Positions 1 to 7,006 of a stretch of 10,393 nucleotides of DNA are shown here, piece after piece. The stretch's first letter is position 1, and every line of letters starts with the position of its first letter. The notes beneath the pieces were generated by a model, which made no database searches, had not been told where the DNA came from, and saw only the letters and a program-made list of their open reading frames with translations. A program made the translations under genes and the position numbers. Source of the DNA: an uncultured Verrucomicrobiae bacterium (GTDB lineage Bacteria > Verrucomicrobiota > Verrucomicrobiia > Palsa-1439); the NCBI GenBank assembly GCA_937927265.1, contig CALBCO010000146.1, positions 1-10,393 on the forward strand, given 5' to 3'.

Positions 1-116
1 TGCAAAACAAATGGCGAACTCACCAGGAAAAACAGCAAAAGCAGAAACACCACGTCCACCAATGGCGCGGGATCCACCAGCCCCTTCGCAATCTGACATT
101 GAGTACGAAAAGTCAT
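1..116 (-). CDS. exbD: ExbD/TolR-family biopolymer transport protein, N-terminal part (cut by window edge)
   Basis: Only the first 38 codons are present; the rest lies beyond the left edge. The protein has a short polar N-terminus, then the hallmark of ExbD/TolR: APLVDVVFLLLLFFLVSS at about residues 17-34. This single membrane helix carries the conserved aspartate (D21 here), which in the family takes part in proton translocation inside the ExbB pore. ExbD forms the inner-membrane motor with ExbB and transmits proton-motive force to a periplasmic partner. The start codon overlaps the exbB stop as ATGA (113-116), so the two genes are almost certainly translationally coupled and co-transcribed. 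ExbD and TolR cannot be told apart from this fragment. The gene symbol is by family resemblance. Confidence 0.88.
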   Translation of the reverse strand, partial: MTFRTQCQIAKGLVDPAPLVDVVFLLLLFFLVSSPFVL

Positions 117-775
117 GATGAATTGCGCTCACTGGCCGACATCGCCACCGTAGGATCGGCGGTGGTTCCGGCCTTGTGACGGGAGAGAAAGTTAAGGATC
201 TCGTTGGCGGCGCACTCCATATCCAACACCAGATTTTGGACGCGTCCGACGAGGTAGTTGTAGGCCACATAAGCAGGGATGGCGATGACCAATCCGCCGG
301 CCGTCGTCAACAATGCTTCCCAAACGCCGCCCGCCAGTTGACCGGGCGTGGCGAGTTGGGTCGTTTGAATGACCATGAAAATCTTGATCATGCCGGTGAC
401 TGTGCCAAGAAAACCAATCAGCGGGGTCACTTGGGCTACTGTGGCCAACACTGGCAACCGCCGTTCCAAACGGGCCACTTCGGCGCGGGCGGCATCCTCC
501 ATCGCTTCGCGAATTTCCTCGCGGCCCCGGTCATGATTCATCACGGCTGTCTTGACGACCTGCGCGACCGGGCCGCTGGTTTCGTCGCAGAGGGCGATGG
601 ACTCCATGACGTTGCCGCGTTTGAGAATGTTGATGATGCCGGTGATGAAGTCTCTCGTGTGGATTTTGGCGCGGTGCAGATGAAACAGCCGTTCCAGCAA
701 GATTACCAGGGCCAGCAGTCCATTGAACAAGATTACCCACATCAACAGCCCGCCTTTGGTCATCAGCGTCAACAT
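113..775 (-). CDS. exbB: MotA/TolQ/ExbB proton channel family protein
   Basis: A 220-residue inner-membrane protein, the usual size for ExbB/TolQ. Three hydrophobic segments are visible: residues about 9-27, 107-136 and 150-176, separated by a charged cytoplasmic region (about 30-105). The family signature is clear: PLIGFLGTVTGMI at 118-130 in helix 2, then EALLTTAGGLVIAIPA at 153-168 in helix 3. Such proteins form a pentameric proton channel around ExbD helices and power TonB- or Tol-like periplasmic work. The frame stays open to an ATG at 814, but I choose the ATG at 773-775. It has a strong Shine-Dalgarno (AGGGAGG, about 5 nt away), whereas the longer form has none and would add a 13-residue polar tail. 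The gene follows a TPR-protein gene and overlaps exbD. TolQ and ExbB are not separable by eye. The C-terminal 20 residues are Ser/Thr/Ala-rich and look disordered. Confidence 0.93.
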   Translation of the reverse strand: MLTLMTKGGLLMWVILFNGLLALVILLERLFHLHRAKIHTRDFITGIINILKRGNVMESIALCDETSGPVAQVVKTAVMNHDRGREEIREAMEDAARAEVARLERRLPVLATVAQVTPLIGFLGTVTGMIKIFMVIQTTQLATPGQLAGGVWEALLTTAGGLVIAIPAYVAYNYLVGRVQNLVLDMECAANEILNFLSRHKAGTTADPTVAMSASERNSS

Positions 776-780
776 ATGCA

Positions 781-788
781 CCTCCCTC
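781..788 (-). promoter_or_regulatory. Strong Shine-Dalgarno of the exbB-like gene
   Basis: Read on the minus strand the sequence is GAGGGAGG, ending five bases before the ATG at 775. It decides the exbB start against the upstream in-frame ATG at 814. It is the best ribosome binding site in the window and contrasts with the weak or absent sites at the TPR and GH44 genes. Confidence 0.8.
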
Positions 789-800
789 TTACCCGAAGCA

Positions 801-847
801 GGCGGGATATTCAATTCCGATTATTCGGGCAATTGCGAAATCCCGCC
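801..847 (-). promoter_or_regulatory. Intercistronic imperfect hairpin between the TPR gene and exbB
   Basis: On the minus-strand transcript three nested complementary blocks form one long hairpin. GGCGGGAT (847-840) pairs perfectly with ATCCCGCC (808-801). Inside it, CAATT (835-831) pairs with AATTG (816-812). Inside that, after a two-base GC bulge, CCGA (828-825) pairs with TCGG (820-817), leaving a four-base ATAA loop. That makes 17 pairs interrupted by a small internal loop and the bulge. It starts about 18 nt after the TPR stop and ends 12 nt before the exbB Shine-Dalgarno. There is no T-run behind it, so it is not an ordinary intrinsic terminator. An mRNA-stabilising or processing element, or control of exbB translation, is more likely. 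A competing pairing exists: CCCGAA (829-824) with TTCGGG (797-792). Confidence 0.6.
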
Positions 848-865
848 GCAGTCGGCCGTTCGCCG

Positions 866-3361
866 TCAAAACAAAATCACACGCTCCACTCGAATCTTGC
901 GGATGCGTTCTTCGGCGAGTGGTTTCAGATCTGGGCAAAGGATGGAAAGTTTTTCGTACAGGACGATGGCGTCGCGCCATTGTTGTTGTTGTTCCTTGAT
1001 GGCAGCGGCGGCGAGGCCTGCTTTACTGAGCCAGAATCGTTCCGGGGGGGCATCGGTGGCAGGCGCGGCGGCGTTTTCGTACACGACCTTGCTGTAGTGC
1101 TCAAAGGCGTCGGCGGTTTTACCGGACTTCTCGAAGCACTGGCCGATTTTGTAGGTGAGTTGATTGCGAAACAAAGGATCCGCCTCTGCGCCCCGGCCGC
1201 ACTGCAAGGCCAGCCGATAGCTCGTAATCGCGTCCTCGTACCGCTCCAAGGTGAACTGGCAATCGCCCTTGCGTCCGTGGGCTTCACACACCAAATAACA
1301 GTCCGCAAAATCCTTGACTAATGCGTCAAACACCAACAGCGCATTATCAAATTGCCCCAACTCCGTCAGCGCGTCGCCTTGGCCAAACCGCGCCTCACAA
1401 CGCCAGGCCGATTGCGGATACGATTTCAGCAGCCCTTCGAATAACTCGATGGCGGCTTTGTAATCCTGCCGGGAATAGGCCGCGCGCGCCGCGAAATACT
1501 GCGCCGCGTCCGCCCGCTGGCTGGTCGGATAATTCCGCACAAGCTGCTGGAATTGTTCTTGCGCTTTCACGAAATCACGCTGCTGCAAGAAATGGTTGGC
1601 AATCCAGAACTGCACATCTGGCGCGAGGGTGGATTGCGGATGTTGTTGCAGGAAGTCGCTGAACTCCGCGAGCGTTCGGGCCGCCGCGCCTTGGGCTGCC
1701 CAACACCAACCCCGTTGGTAAAAAGCCTGCTCGGCCAGAACCGACCCGGGGGCCGCCTGCATCAGGCGGTCAAACTCAGCAATCGCCTCCGCGTACTTGC
1801 CTTCGCGGTAAAACGACTCGCCAATCGCAAGTGCAGCCTTGCTGGCCCACTCGCTGTCGCCATACGCTGTCGCCACTTTGCCAAATGCTTGCCGGGCCTG
1901 TGCCTCCTGACCGAGTCCAACGGCAATCATGCCAATTTGAAATTGCGCCGCAGCCGCCTGCGGGGCGGACGGAAACTGTTCGACCAATGCGCTGTATACC
2001 GCCACCGCTGCTTCGGGATTCTGCAACCACTGATACGCCTGCCCCATCTGAAACAACGCCCCCGGCAGCAACTTCGAACTGCCATAACTGCTCACCAACC
2101 GTTGATAGGTCGCCACGGCCGCCGTGAATTGTCCTTGGGCAAACTGTGCGTCACCCGCCTTGCACAACGCGGTCTCCGCCATGGACGGGTCGGTTGCCAG
2201 CGTGAAGGCCGCCTCGAAATGCGTCACCGCCTCGGCATATCGTTGGAGTGCCCAAGCACACCAGCCGGCCTGAAAATGCGCCTTCGCCACCAGCGCGCTC
2301 TTGGGAAATTGCGTCAACAGCAGCCGGTATTCGGTCAGTGCCGTCGCGCAGTCGTCGTGTCCCCGCAACAAATCGCCAATCGCCATTTGCACCTCGTCCG
2401 CCAGTGGATCCTGCGGGTGCGCCTGCAAAAATGCTTTTAACCGCGTCACCCCCTCCGCCCATTGGCCGGTCCGCACGGCGGCCTCACCCAGTTTAAGCAA
2501 GGCGTCGCGTCGGACTGCCGGGCTGGGTGACAATTCCAATGCCTCGACAAACGCCGTCGCGGCCTCCGCAAATTTCTCCTGCTGCCAATGCGTCCAGCCG
2601 GTTGCCAGCCACGCTTCAGCGGCCAATCGGGCCGTGACCGACTTGTTGGGGGCGGTCCTAAAGGCGTCGGTCACCAGCGCGAAGCGGCGCAAGGCGTCCG
2701 CATGCTTGCCCTGCCGTGCGAACGCCTGGCCGAGCCAGAGTTGCGCCTCGAATCCCGCACGCGTGCCGTCGGCTTTTTTCAGCAATTCCTCAAACAGCCT
2801 GGTCGCCGCGGCAAATTGCTTGCGCGCCAGCAACACCTGTCCGCTTAGCAACTCCGCATCCCGCGCCAACTCGTTCTTCGCGCCGAGTTTGCCGAACTCC
2901 CGCAGCGTTTCGGTGGCGGCTTCGAGTTGCCCTTGCTTGAACTGTGCGAACGCCAAACCGTACTGGGCTGCCGCGCGGTGTGGCGAGTGGGGATGTTTTT
3001 CGATCAACTCACCGTAGCGCGCCGCTGCGTCTGCATAGCGCTCCCCGCGCACCAGCGCCTCGCCTTGCCAAAACAAAAAACTGTCGGGCTTGCTCACCGC
3101 GGCCAATTTGCCGGGCCATTCCGCGAATGATTGGACCGCCTTCTCCCACCGGCCACGGTACAACTGCGCCTGCCCCAACACCAAGGCCACCGCCTCGGCC
3201 CGGTCCGATTGCGGAAACTTCTCCAGAAAATCCACCGCCTGCCGCTCGGCGAGATCATAAATACCGTCCTGAAACGAGCTGATGATGACCCGATATTGTC
3301 GGGTCTCCTCTGCCGTCGCTGCCACGAACAGCAATGCTACGATGGCCCAAAGCTTCTTCAT
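866..3361 (-). CDS. Large exported tetratricopeptide-repeat protein, Tol/Ton-associated
   Basis: An 831-residue protein beginning MKKLWAIVALLFVAATAEE: two lysines, a hydrophobic core and an ATA-type cleavage site near residue 17, so it is probably exported to the periplasm. The rest, about 25-815, is a continuous solenoid of TPR units of roughly 34-37 residues, on the order of 15-20 repeats. The units show the expected small/aromatic pattern (for example YAEAVTHFEAA, YAEAIAEFDRLM, YKAAIELFEGLL) and recurring turn motifs of the 'FPQS/YPTS/HPQS' kind. No enzymatic domain is visible. Being first in an operon with exbB and exbD suggests a periplasmic partner of the proton-driven motor. This recalls CpoB (YbgF) of Tol-Pal, but the protein is about three times larger and lacks an obvious N-terminal coiled coil. 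The start is the only sensible one ahead of the signal peptide, and no clear Shine-Dalgarno is seen. A glutamine run lies near residue 780. Confidence 0.9.
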   Translation of the reverse strand: MKKLWAIVALLFVAATAEETRQYRVIISSFQDGIYDLAERQAVDFLEKFPQSDRAEAVALVLGQAQLYRGRWEKAVQSFAEWPGKLAAVSKPDSFLFWQGEALVRGERYADAAARYGELIEKHPHSPHRAAAQYGLAFAQFKQGQLEAATETLREFGKLGAKNELARDAELLSGQVLLARKQFAAATRLFEELLKKADGTRAGFEAQLWLGQAFARQGKHADALRRFALVTDAFRTAPNKSVTARLAAEAWLATGWTHWQQEKFAEAATAFVEALELSPSPAVRRDALLKLGEAAVRTGQWAEGVTRLKAFLQAHPQDPLADEVQMAIGDLLRGHDDCATALTEYRLLLTQFPKSALVAKAHFQAGWCAWALQRYAEAVTHFEAAFTLATDPSMAETALCKAGDAQFAQGQFTAAVATYQRLVSSYGSSKLLPGALFQMGQAYQWLQNPEAAVAVYSALVEQFPSAPQAAAAQFQIGMIAVGLGQEAQARQAFGKVATAYGDSEWASKAALAIGESFYREGKYAEAIAEFDRLMQAAPGSVLAEQAFYQRGWCWAAQGAAARTLAEFSDFLQQHPQSTLAPDVQFWIANHFLQQRDFVKAQEQFQQLVRNYPTSQRADAAQYFAARAAYSRQDYKAAIELFEGLLKSYPQSAWRCEARFGQGDALTELGQFDNALLVFDALVKDFADCYLVCEAHGRKGDCQFTLERYEDAITSYRLALQCGRGAEADPLFRNQLTYKIGQCFEKSGKTADAFEHYSKVVYENAAAPATDAPPERFWLSKAGLAAAAIKEQQQQWRDAIVLYEKLSILCPDLKPLAEERIRKIRVERVILF

Positions 3362-3474
3362 GCGCCCGCATTATTCCAGAAATCCGCCCCCAACGCAAAG
3401 CAATCGCGCCCCCCCCCCTCTCCCCCAACAAAAGCTGGCCCGGCCGCACGGGTGCGTGTATCGTCCCGTGTGTC
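3362..3474. promoter_or_regulatory. Divergent intergenic region between the TPR operon and the GH44 gene
   Basis: Both flanking genes start outward from this 113-bp gap, so it should hold both promoters. For the minus strand a possible sigma-70 site is TTGCGT (3398-3393), a 17-bp spacer and AATAAT (3375-3370). It would put the transcript start almost at the TPR start codon, making a very short or leaderless mRNA. That fits the absent Shine-Dalgarno, but the -35 is poor. For the plus strand no convincing promoter is seen. The gap also holds a run of ten C at 3409-3418 inside a longer pyrimidine tract. An inverted repeat, CACGGG (3447-3452) with CCCGTG (3465-3470), ends four bases before the GH44 start. 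Confidence 0.4.
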
Positions 3475-6102
3475 ATGAGCCACGTTTGGTTTTTCGTCTT
3501 GTTGGCCGGCGCCAGTGCCATCGGCCAAACCGCCGACATCTACACCGATTCACTGGAGGACGGCTGGCAAAACTGGTCGTGGCTGGGTACCTACACCTTT
3601 AACAACCCCACGCCCATCCACAGCGGCACCGCCTCCATCCGTTGCGACCAACAAGGCTGGGGCGGGATTTCGTTCCGCCACGACCCCATCGCCTCCAACG
3701 CCTACCAGTACCTCGAATTTTACATCCACGGCGGCACGACCGGCGGGCAGTCGCTGGACGTTCTTCTGGAAAATGATACCAGCGCCCCGTGCTCTGGCAC
3801 CGTCAACATCGGAGAGGCGCCCGCCGGCATGTGGCGGCTGGTCTCGATCCGATTGGCCGACTTGCCGGTCTCGCAGCCAACGTTCACCCGCGTGGACATT
3901 CGCAACCGCACCGGTAACGCCATCACCTATTACCTCGACGATATTTCCCTCCGCCAAACCGCCACCGTCCCGCCCCGCCTGACTAATCTCCGCGCCGCTG
4001 GCGACCGGCAGGTCGTCGCCTTCTTCGATGCGGGCCTGACTGTCGCCAGCGCCACCAATCCCGCCAACTACCGTCTGCAAACCCCATCCCAAGCCGCCAC
4101 CAACGCCCAGTACGACCACGCCCGGCAGCGCGTCGCGCTCACCTTTGCCACAAACTTTGCGGTCGGCACCCGTTACACGCTCGTTCTCAACAACCTCACC
4201 AACACGGCCGGCGTCGCGATTGCGCCCGACACCACCGGTTCGTTTGCCGTGAGCAACCAGACGATCCACATCAACGCTGCCGCCGGCACCCACCCGATCA
4301 GCCCGTTCATCTACGGCCTCGCGTGGGCGCCCACCACCAACGCGCTCCACCAACTCGGCGTGACCGTGCATCGCTGGGGCGGTAATCACACCTCCACCTA
4401 CAACTGGCTCGCCAACGCCAAAAACACCGGCAACGATTGGTACTTCCAAAACGAGCCTTGGCAAACCTCCGTCGAATTCACCCCCGTCAGCAACGCGGTC
4501 GAGTTCGTCCAGAACAACACCAGAGCCGGCGTCGCCAGCCTGCTCACCGTGCCCATGCTGCCGTTCATCGCCAAAGACACCACCGCCCACAGCTTCTCCG
4601 TCGCCAAATACGGCCCGCAACAGGCCGTGGATCCCTACGACAGCGATGCCGGCAACGGCATCAGCACCAATGGCCAGAAAATCGTCAACGACCCGCTCGA
4701 CTCCGGCACCACCAACTCCGTCGCGCTGCAAAGCCAGTGGCTGGCCCATCTCGCCGCCCACGCCGCCACGCCGCAGTTCGTCGCCTTGGACAACGAGATG
4801 GACATTTGGGACAGCACGCATCGCGACTGGCATCCCGCGCCACCGACTTACGACGAAATGTGGCGCGTGTTCACCAACTACGCCACCATGGTCCGCGCCG
4901 AGCTGCCAGAAGCCGCCATCTGTGCGCCGGTGAGTTGTTGCTGGTGGTACTATTGGAACAGCGCCGCCGGCGACGCCGACAAACAAGCCCACAGCGGCGT
5001 CGATTTCCTCGAATGGTTCCTCGACCAGGCCCGTGCCCACGAACTCCAAACCGGCCAGCGCCTCCTCAACGTGCTCGACATTCATTACTACCCCGACAGC
5101 TTCTGGAACGGCGCCACCAACGTCGCGCAGCAACTCAGTTCCACCCGCGAACTCTGGGATCCGACCTACCGCCACGAAGGCTGGATCGGCAACGACCAAT
5201 GGGCCACCCAAACCCAGTCCCACCCCAACTACCCGCAACTCATCCCGCGTTTCCAAACCCTCATCGCCCAGCACTACCCCGGCACCCGGCTCGGGCTGAC
5301 CGAATACAACTGGGGCGCCGACCACACCCTCCCCGGCGCTTTGGCGCTGGCCGACTGCCTCGGCATCTTCGGCCGCGAGAATCTCGACCTCGCCTGCCAT
5401 TGGACCTACCCCGGAGTCCCCGGCCAACTCGCTTTTCAACTTTACCGAAACTTTGGCAACATCTCCTGCCAAGCCTCCAACGCCGGCCCCGACCTCTTGA
5501 CCGCCTACGCCGCCACCGAGTCCGACACCGGCGCACTCACCCTGATGGTCATCAACAAAAATCCCGACTTCGATTGCCAGACCACGTTGAGTTTCACCCA
5601 CTTCATCCCCGCCCCCACCGGCACCGTCTGGCAACTCAGCACCGCCGACTTGAAAACCCTCCGCCATGAACCCGATGCCACCGGCACGATATTCTTCTTC
5701 CCGGCCCACAGCGCCACGTTGTTGCGATTTCTGCCAGCCGACACCGATGGCGACACGCTCTCAGACCTGTGGGAACAGAATTATTTTGGCGATATCACCG
5801 CCGCGGCCCCCCAGGCCGACGCCGACGGTGACGGCTTCACGAACCTTCAGGAATTCTGCGCGGGCACGGTCCCGACCGACCCCGTCAGCGCGCTGAAAAT
5901 CACCGCCATCGCCGGCCACCAGATCACGTTCACGACGGTGGCCGACAAGCACTACGCCATCGAACGCTGCGATGACCTTGCTGTTCCTGGTTGTTGGGGT
6001 GCATTCACCAATGTGCCCGGCACCGGCGGACTGATCACCATCAGTGACCCGCTGCCGGTGGAAACGTCGCGCCGCTTCTACCGGGTGCGGTTGTTGCCAT
6101 AG
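3475..6102 (+). CDS. Secreted multidomain GH44 endoglucanase/xyloglucanase
   Basis: An 875-residue secreted protein. A signal peptide (about 1-18, MSHVWFFVLLAGASAIGQ) is followed by four parts. A β-sandwich resembling a carbohydrate-binding module spans about 20-160 ('DGWQNWSW', 'YLDDISLR'). A bacterial Ig-like domain spans about 165-260. The GH44 catalytic region spans about 262-755. The tail has two Asp-rich calcium-binding repeats (DTDGDTLSDLWE at 756, DADGDGFTNLQEF at 782) and a C-terminal β-domain ending RRFYRVRLLP. GH44 hallmarks are PISPFIYG (274-281), RWGGNHTSTYNW (300-311), the acid/base glutamate in DNEMDIW (E441) and the nucleophile in TEYNWG (E610). The spacing of the two glutamates, 169 residues, is close to that in the characterised Clostridium enzyme. 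Characterised GH44 enzymes cleave internal β-1,4-glucan bonds of xyloglucan and cellulose derivatives. The frame is open from 3334, but the ATG at 3475 gives the signal peptide; there is no clear Shine-Dalgarno. No other carbohydrate gene is nearby. Confidence 0.9.
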   Translation: MSHVWFFVLLAGASAIGQTADIYTDSLEDGWQNWSWLGTYTFNNPTPIHSGTASIRCDQQGWGGISFRHDPIASNAYQYLEFYIHGGTTGGQSLDVLLENDTSAPCSGTVNIGEAPAGMWRLVSIRLADLPVSQPTFTRVDIRNRTGNAITYYLDDISLRQTATVPPRLTNLRAAGDRQVVAFFDAGLTVASATNPANYRLQTPSQAATNAQYDHARQRVALTFATNFAVGTRYTLVLNNLTNTAGVAIAPDTTGSFAVSNQTIHINAAAGTHPISPFIYGLAWAPTTNALHQLGVTVHRWGGNHTSTYNWLANAKNTGNDWYFQNEPWQTSVEFTPVSNAVEFVQNNTRAGVASLLTVPMLPFIAKDTTAHSFSVAKYGPQQAVDPYDSDAGNGISTNGQKIVNDPLDSGTTNSVALQSQWLAHLAAHAATPQFVALDNEMDIWDSTHRDWHPAPPTYDEMWRVFTNYATMVRAELPEAAICAPVSCCWWYYWNSAAGDADKQAHSGVDFLEWFLDQARAHELQTGQRLLNVLDIHYYPDSFWNGATNVAQQLSSTRELWDPTYRHEGWIGNDQWATQTQSHPNYPQLIPRFQTLIAQHYPGTRLGLTEYNWGADHTLPGALALADCLGIFGRENLDLACHWTYPGVPGQLAFQLYRNFGNISCQASNAGPDLLTAYAATESDTGALTLMVINKNPDFDCQTTLSFTHFIPAPTGTVWQLSTADLKTLRHEPDATGTIFFFPAHSATLLRFLPADTDGDTLSDLWEQNYFGDITAAAPQADADGDGFTNLQEFCAGTVPTDPVSALKITAIAGHQITFTTVADKHYAIERCDDLAVPGCWGAFTNVPGTGGLITISDPLPVETSRRFYRVRLLP

Positions 6103-6112
6103 CGCCACCCAG

Positions 6113-6925
6113 TCAACTCACCGCTTGGACCGTATACCCGCCGGACTTCTTGTCGGCTTCGAGTTTCAACAAGCCGCGCTTCTGGGCTTCCAGCAACAGA
6201 TCATTGAACGAGCGAAACCCGTACGCCCGCTCGTTGAAGCCGGGATGACGGCGTTTGATGGCCTGCTTGATCATCGAGCCATACACCGGCTCATCCTCGT
6301 CGCGCTCGGCACTGAGCGCCTCCAGTGTTTTGCTGACCAGTTCAAACGCATCCGTGACCGGCGGCCCTTTGCTCTCGCCCTTGTCGGCTTCCGCCGCCTT
6401 GACCGCGACACTGGCCGTCGTCGCGCGGGGGCGAGGTTTCGACTGCTCGGCTCGCACCAAATCATCGTAGTAGAGAAACTCATCGCAGTTGTTGATAAAC
6501 AGATCCGAAGTCGAGTTTTTGACCCCCACCCCGATCACGGTTTTGTCATTCTCGCGCAATTTGCTCACCAACGGCGAAAAATCCGAGTCGCCGCTGATGA
6601 TGACGAACGTATCCACATGTTGCTTGGTGTAACACAGGTCGAGCGCGTCCACGACCATACGAATGTCGGCCGAGTTCTTGCCGGATTGCCGGACATGCGG
6701 AATCTCAATCAACTCAAACGCTGCCTCATGCAGGTCGCGCTTGAACGCCTTGTACCGGTCGAAATCGCAGTACGCCTTTTTGACGACGATGTGGCCCTTC
6801 AGCAACAGCCGTTCGAGCACCTTTTGAATGTCGAACTTCGGAAAATGCGCGTCAAGTGCCCCGAGTGCGATGTTTTCAAGATCGAGAAAAACTGCCATTG
6901 TCGCGTTGGTTTCATGTGTACTCAT
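6113..6925 (-). CDS. NYN (PIN-like) nuclease domain protein with C-terminal OST-HTH/LOTUS domain
   Basis: A 270-residue cytosolic protein. Residues about 10-155 form an NYN/LabA-type PIN-like domain: MAVFLDLENI (10-19, with D15 at the end of strand 1), SADIRMVVDALDL (86-97, with D87 and D93) and VIISGDSDFSPLV (108-120, with D113 and D115). These acidic residues match the metal-binding set of the fold, so ribonuclease activity is plausible but unproven. A charged, low-complexity linker (about 160-195, 'SKPRPR', 'AEADKGESKG') leads to a LOTUS/OST-HTH domain at about 205-268 ('VYGSMIKQAIKRRHPGF', 'GFRSFNDLLLEA', 'GLLKLE', 'GGYTV'), an RNA-binding winged helix. NYN-LOTUS fusions are a known bacterial architecture without a settled role. 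The gene lies 81 bp after uvrA in the same direction and may be co-transcribed. Neither M1 nor M10, where the conserved domain begins, has a good Shine-Dalgarno, so the true start may be the ATG at 6898. Confidence 0.88.
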   Translation of the reverse strand: MSTHETNATMAVFLDLENIALGALDAHFPKFDIQKVLERLLLKGHIVVKKAYCDFDRYKAFKRDLHEAAFELIEIPHVRQSGKNSADIRMVVDALDLCYTKQHVDTFVIISGDSDFSPLVSKLRENDKTVIGVGVKNSTSDLFINNCDEFLYYDDLVRAEQSKPRPRATTASVAVKAAEADKGESKGPPVTDAFELVSKTLEALSAERDEDEPVYGSMIKQAIKRRHPGFNERAYGFRSFNDLLLEAQKRGLLKLEADKKSGGYTVQAVS

Positions 6926-7006
6926 AATTTATGCACGTCTAGTGTACGCCAGTTTATGTTCTGGCAAAGCAAAATATGGTGCCAACTGTTCCAAAAGCGT
7001 TGGGCG
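6926..7006 (-). promoter_or_regulatory. Gap between uvrA and the NYN-LOTUS gene, with two small inverted repeats
   Basis: Two short inverted repeats are visible in these 81 bases. CCAAC/GTTGG (6982-6986 with 6999-7003, 12-nt loop) follows the uvrA stop and has a TTTT stretch about ten bases beyond it, so it could be a weak terminator. GCCAG/CTGGC (6948-6952 with 6961-6965, 8-nt loop) lies nearer the NYN start. A loose promoter, TTGCCA then TACACT with a sub-optimal 15-bp spacer, overlaps the second repeat. Neither structure is strong enough to say whether the NYN gene has its own promoter or is read through from uvrA. Confidence 0.25.

Noticed and set aside
776..814. Longer exbB start at the ATG at 814
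   Set aside because: The extra 13 residues are not typical of the family and no ribosome site precedes them. The ATG at 775 has a strong one, and the extension would also code through part of the intercistronic hairpin.
801..847. Intrinsic terminator after the TPR gene
   Set aside because: The hairpin is followed by a purine-rich ribosome site rather than a T-run, and the downstream genes are tightly spaced and appear to belong to the same operon.
176..1321. A 381-codon plus-strand open frame over exbB and the end of the TPR gene
   Set aside because: It is antisense to two genes with clear family motifs, and its own translation has no domain-like pattern.
1553..2440. A 295-codon plus-strand open frame inside the TPR gene
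   Set aside because: It is rich in Arg, Leu and His, as expected from reading GC-rich coding sequence backwards; there is no ribosome site or motif.
866..3361. The TPR gene as a tandem DNA repeat array
   Set aside because: The periodicity is at protein level only; the DNA units have diverged and no exact long repeat is seen.
3334..3474. GH44 frame extended upstream to 3334
   Set aside because: The extension overlaps the TPR start, is Pro/Arg-rich and would bury the signal peptide.
3550..5709. A 719-codon open frame on the minus strand opposite the GH44 gene
   Set aside because: Its translation is Gly/Val-rich without recognisable domains or a usable start. It mirrors the GC-biased codons of the GH44 gene, whose family motifs are clear on the plus strand.
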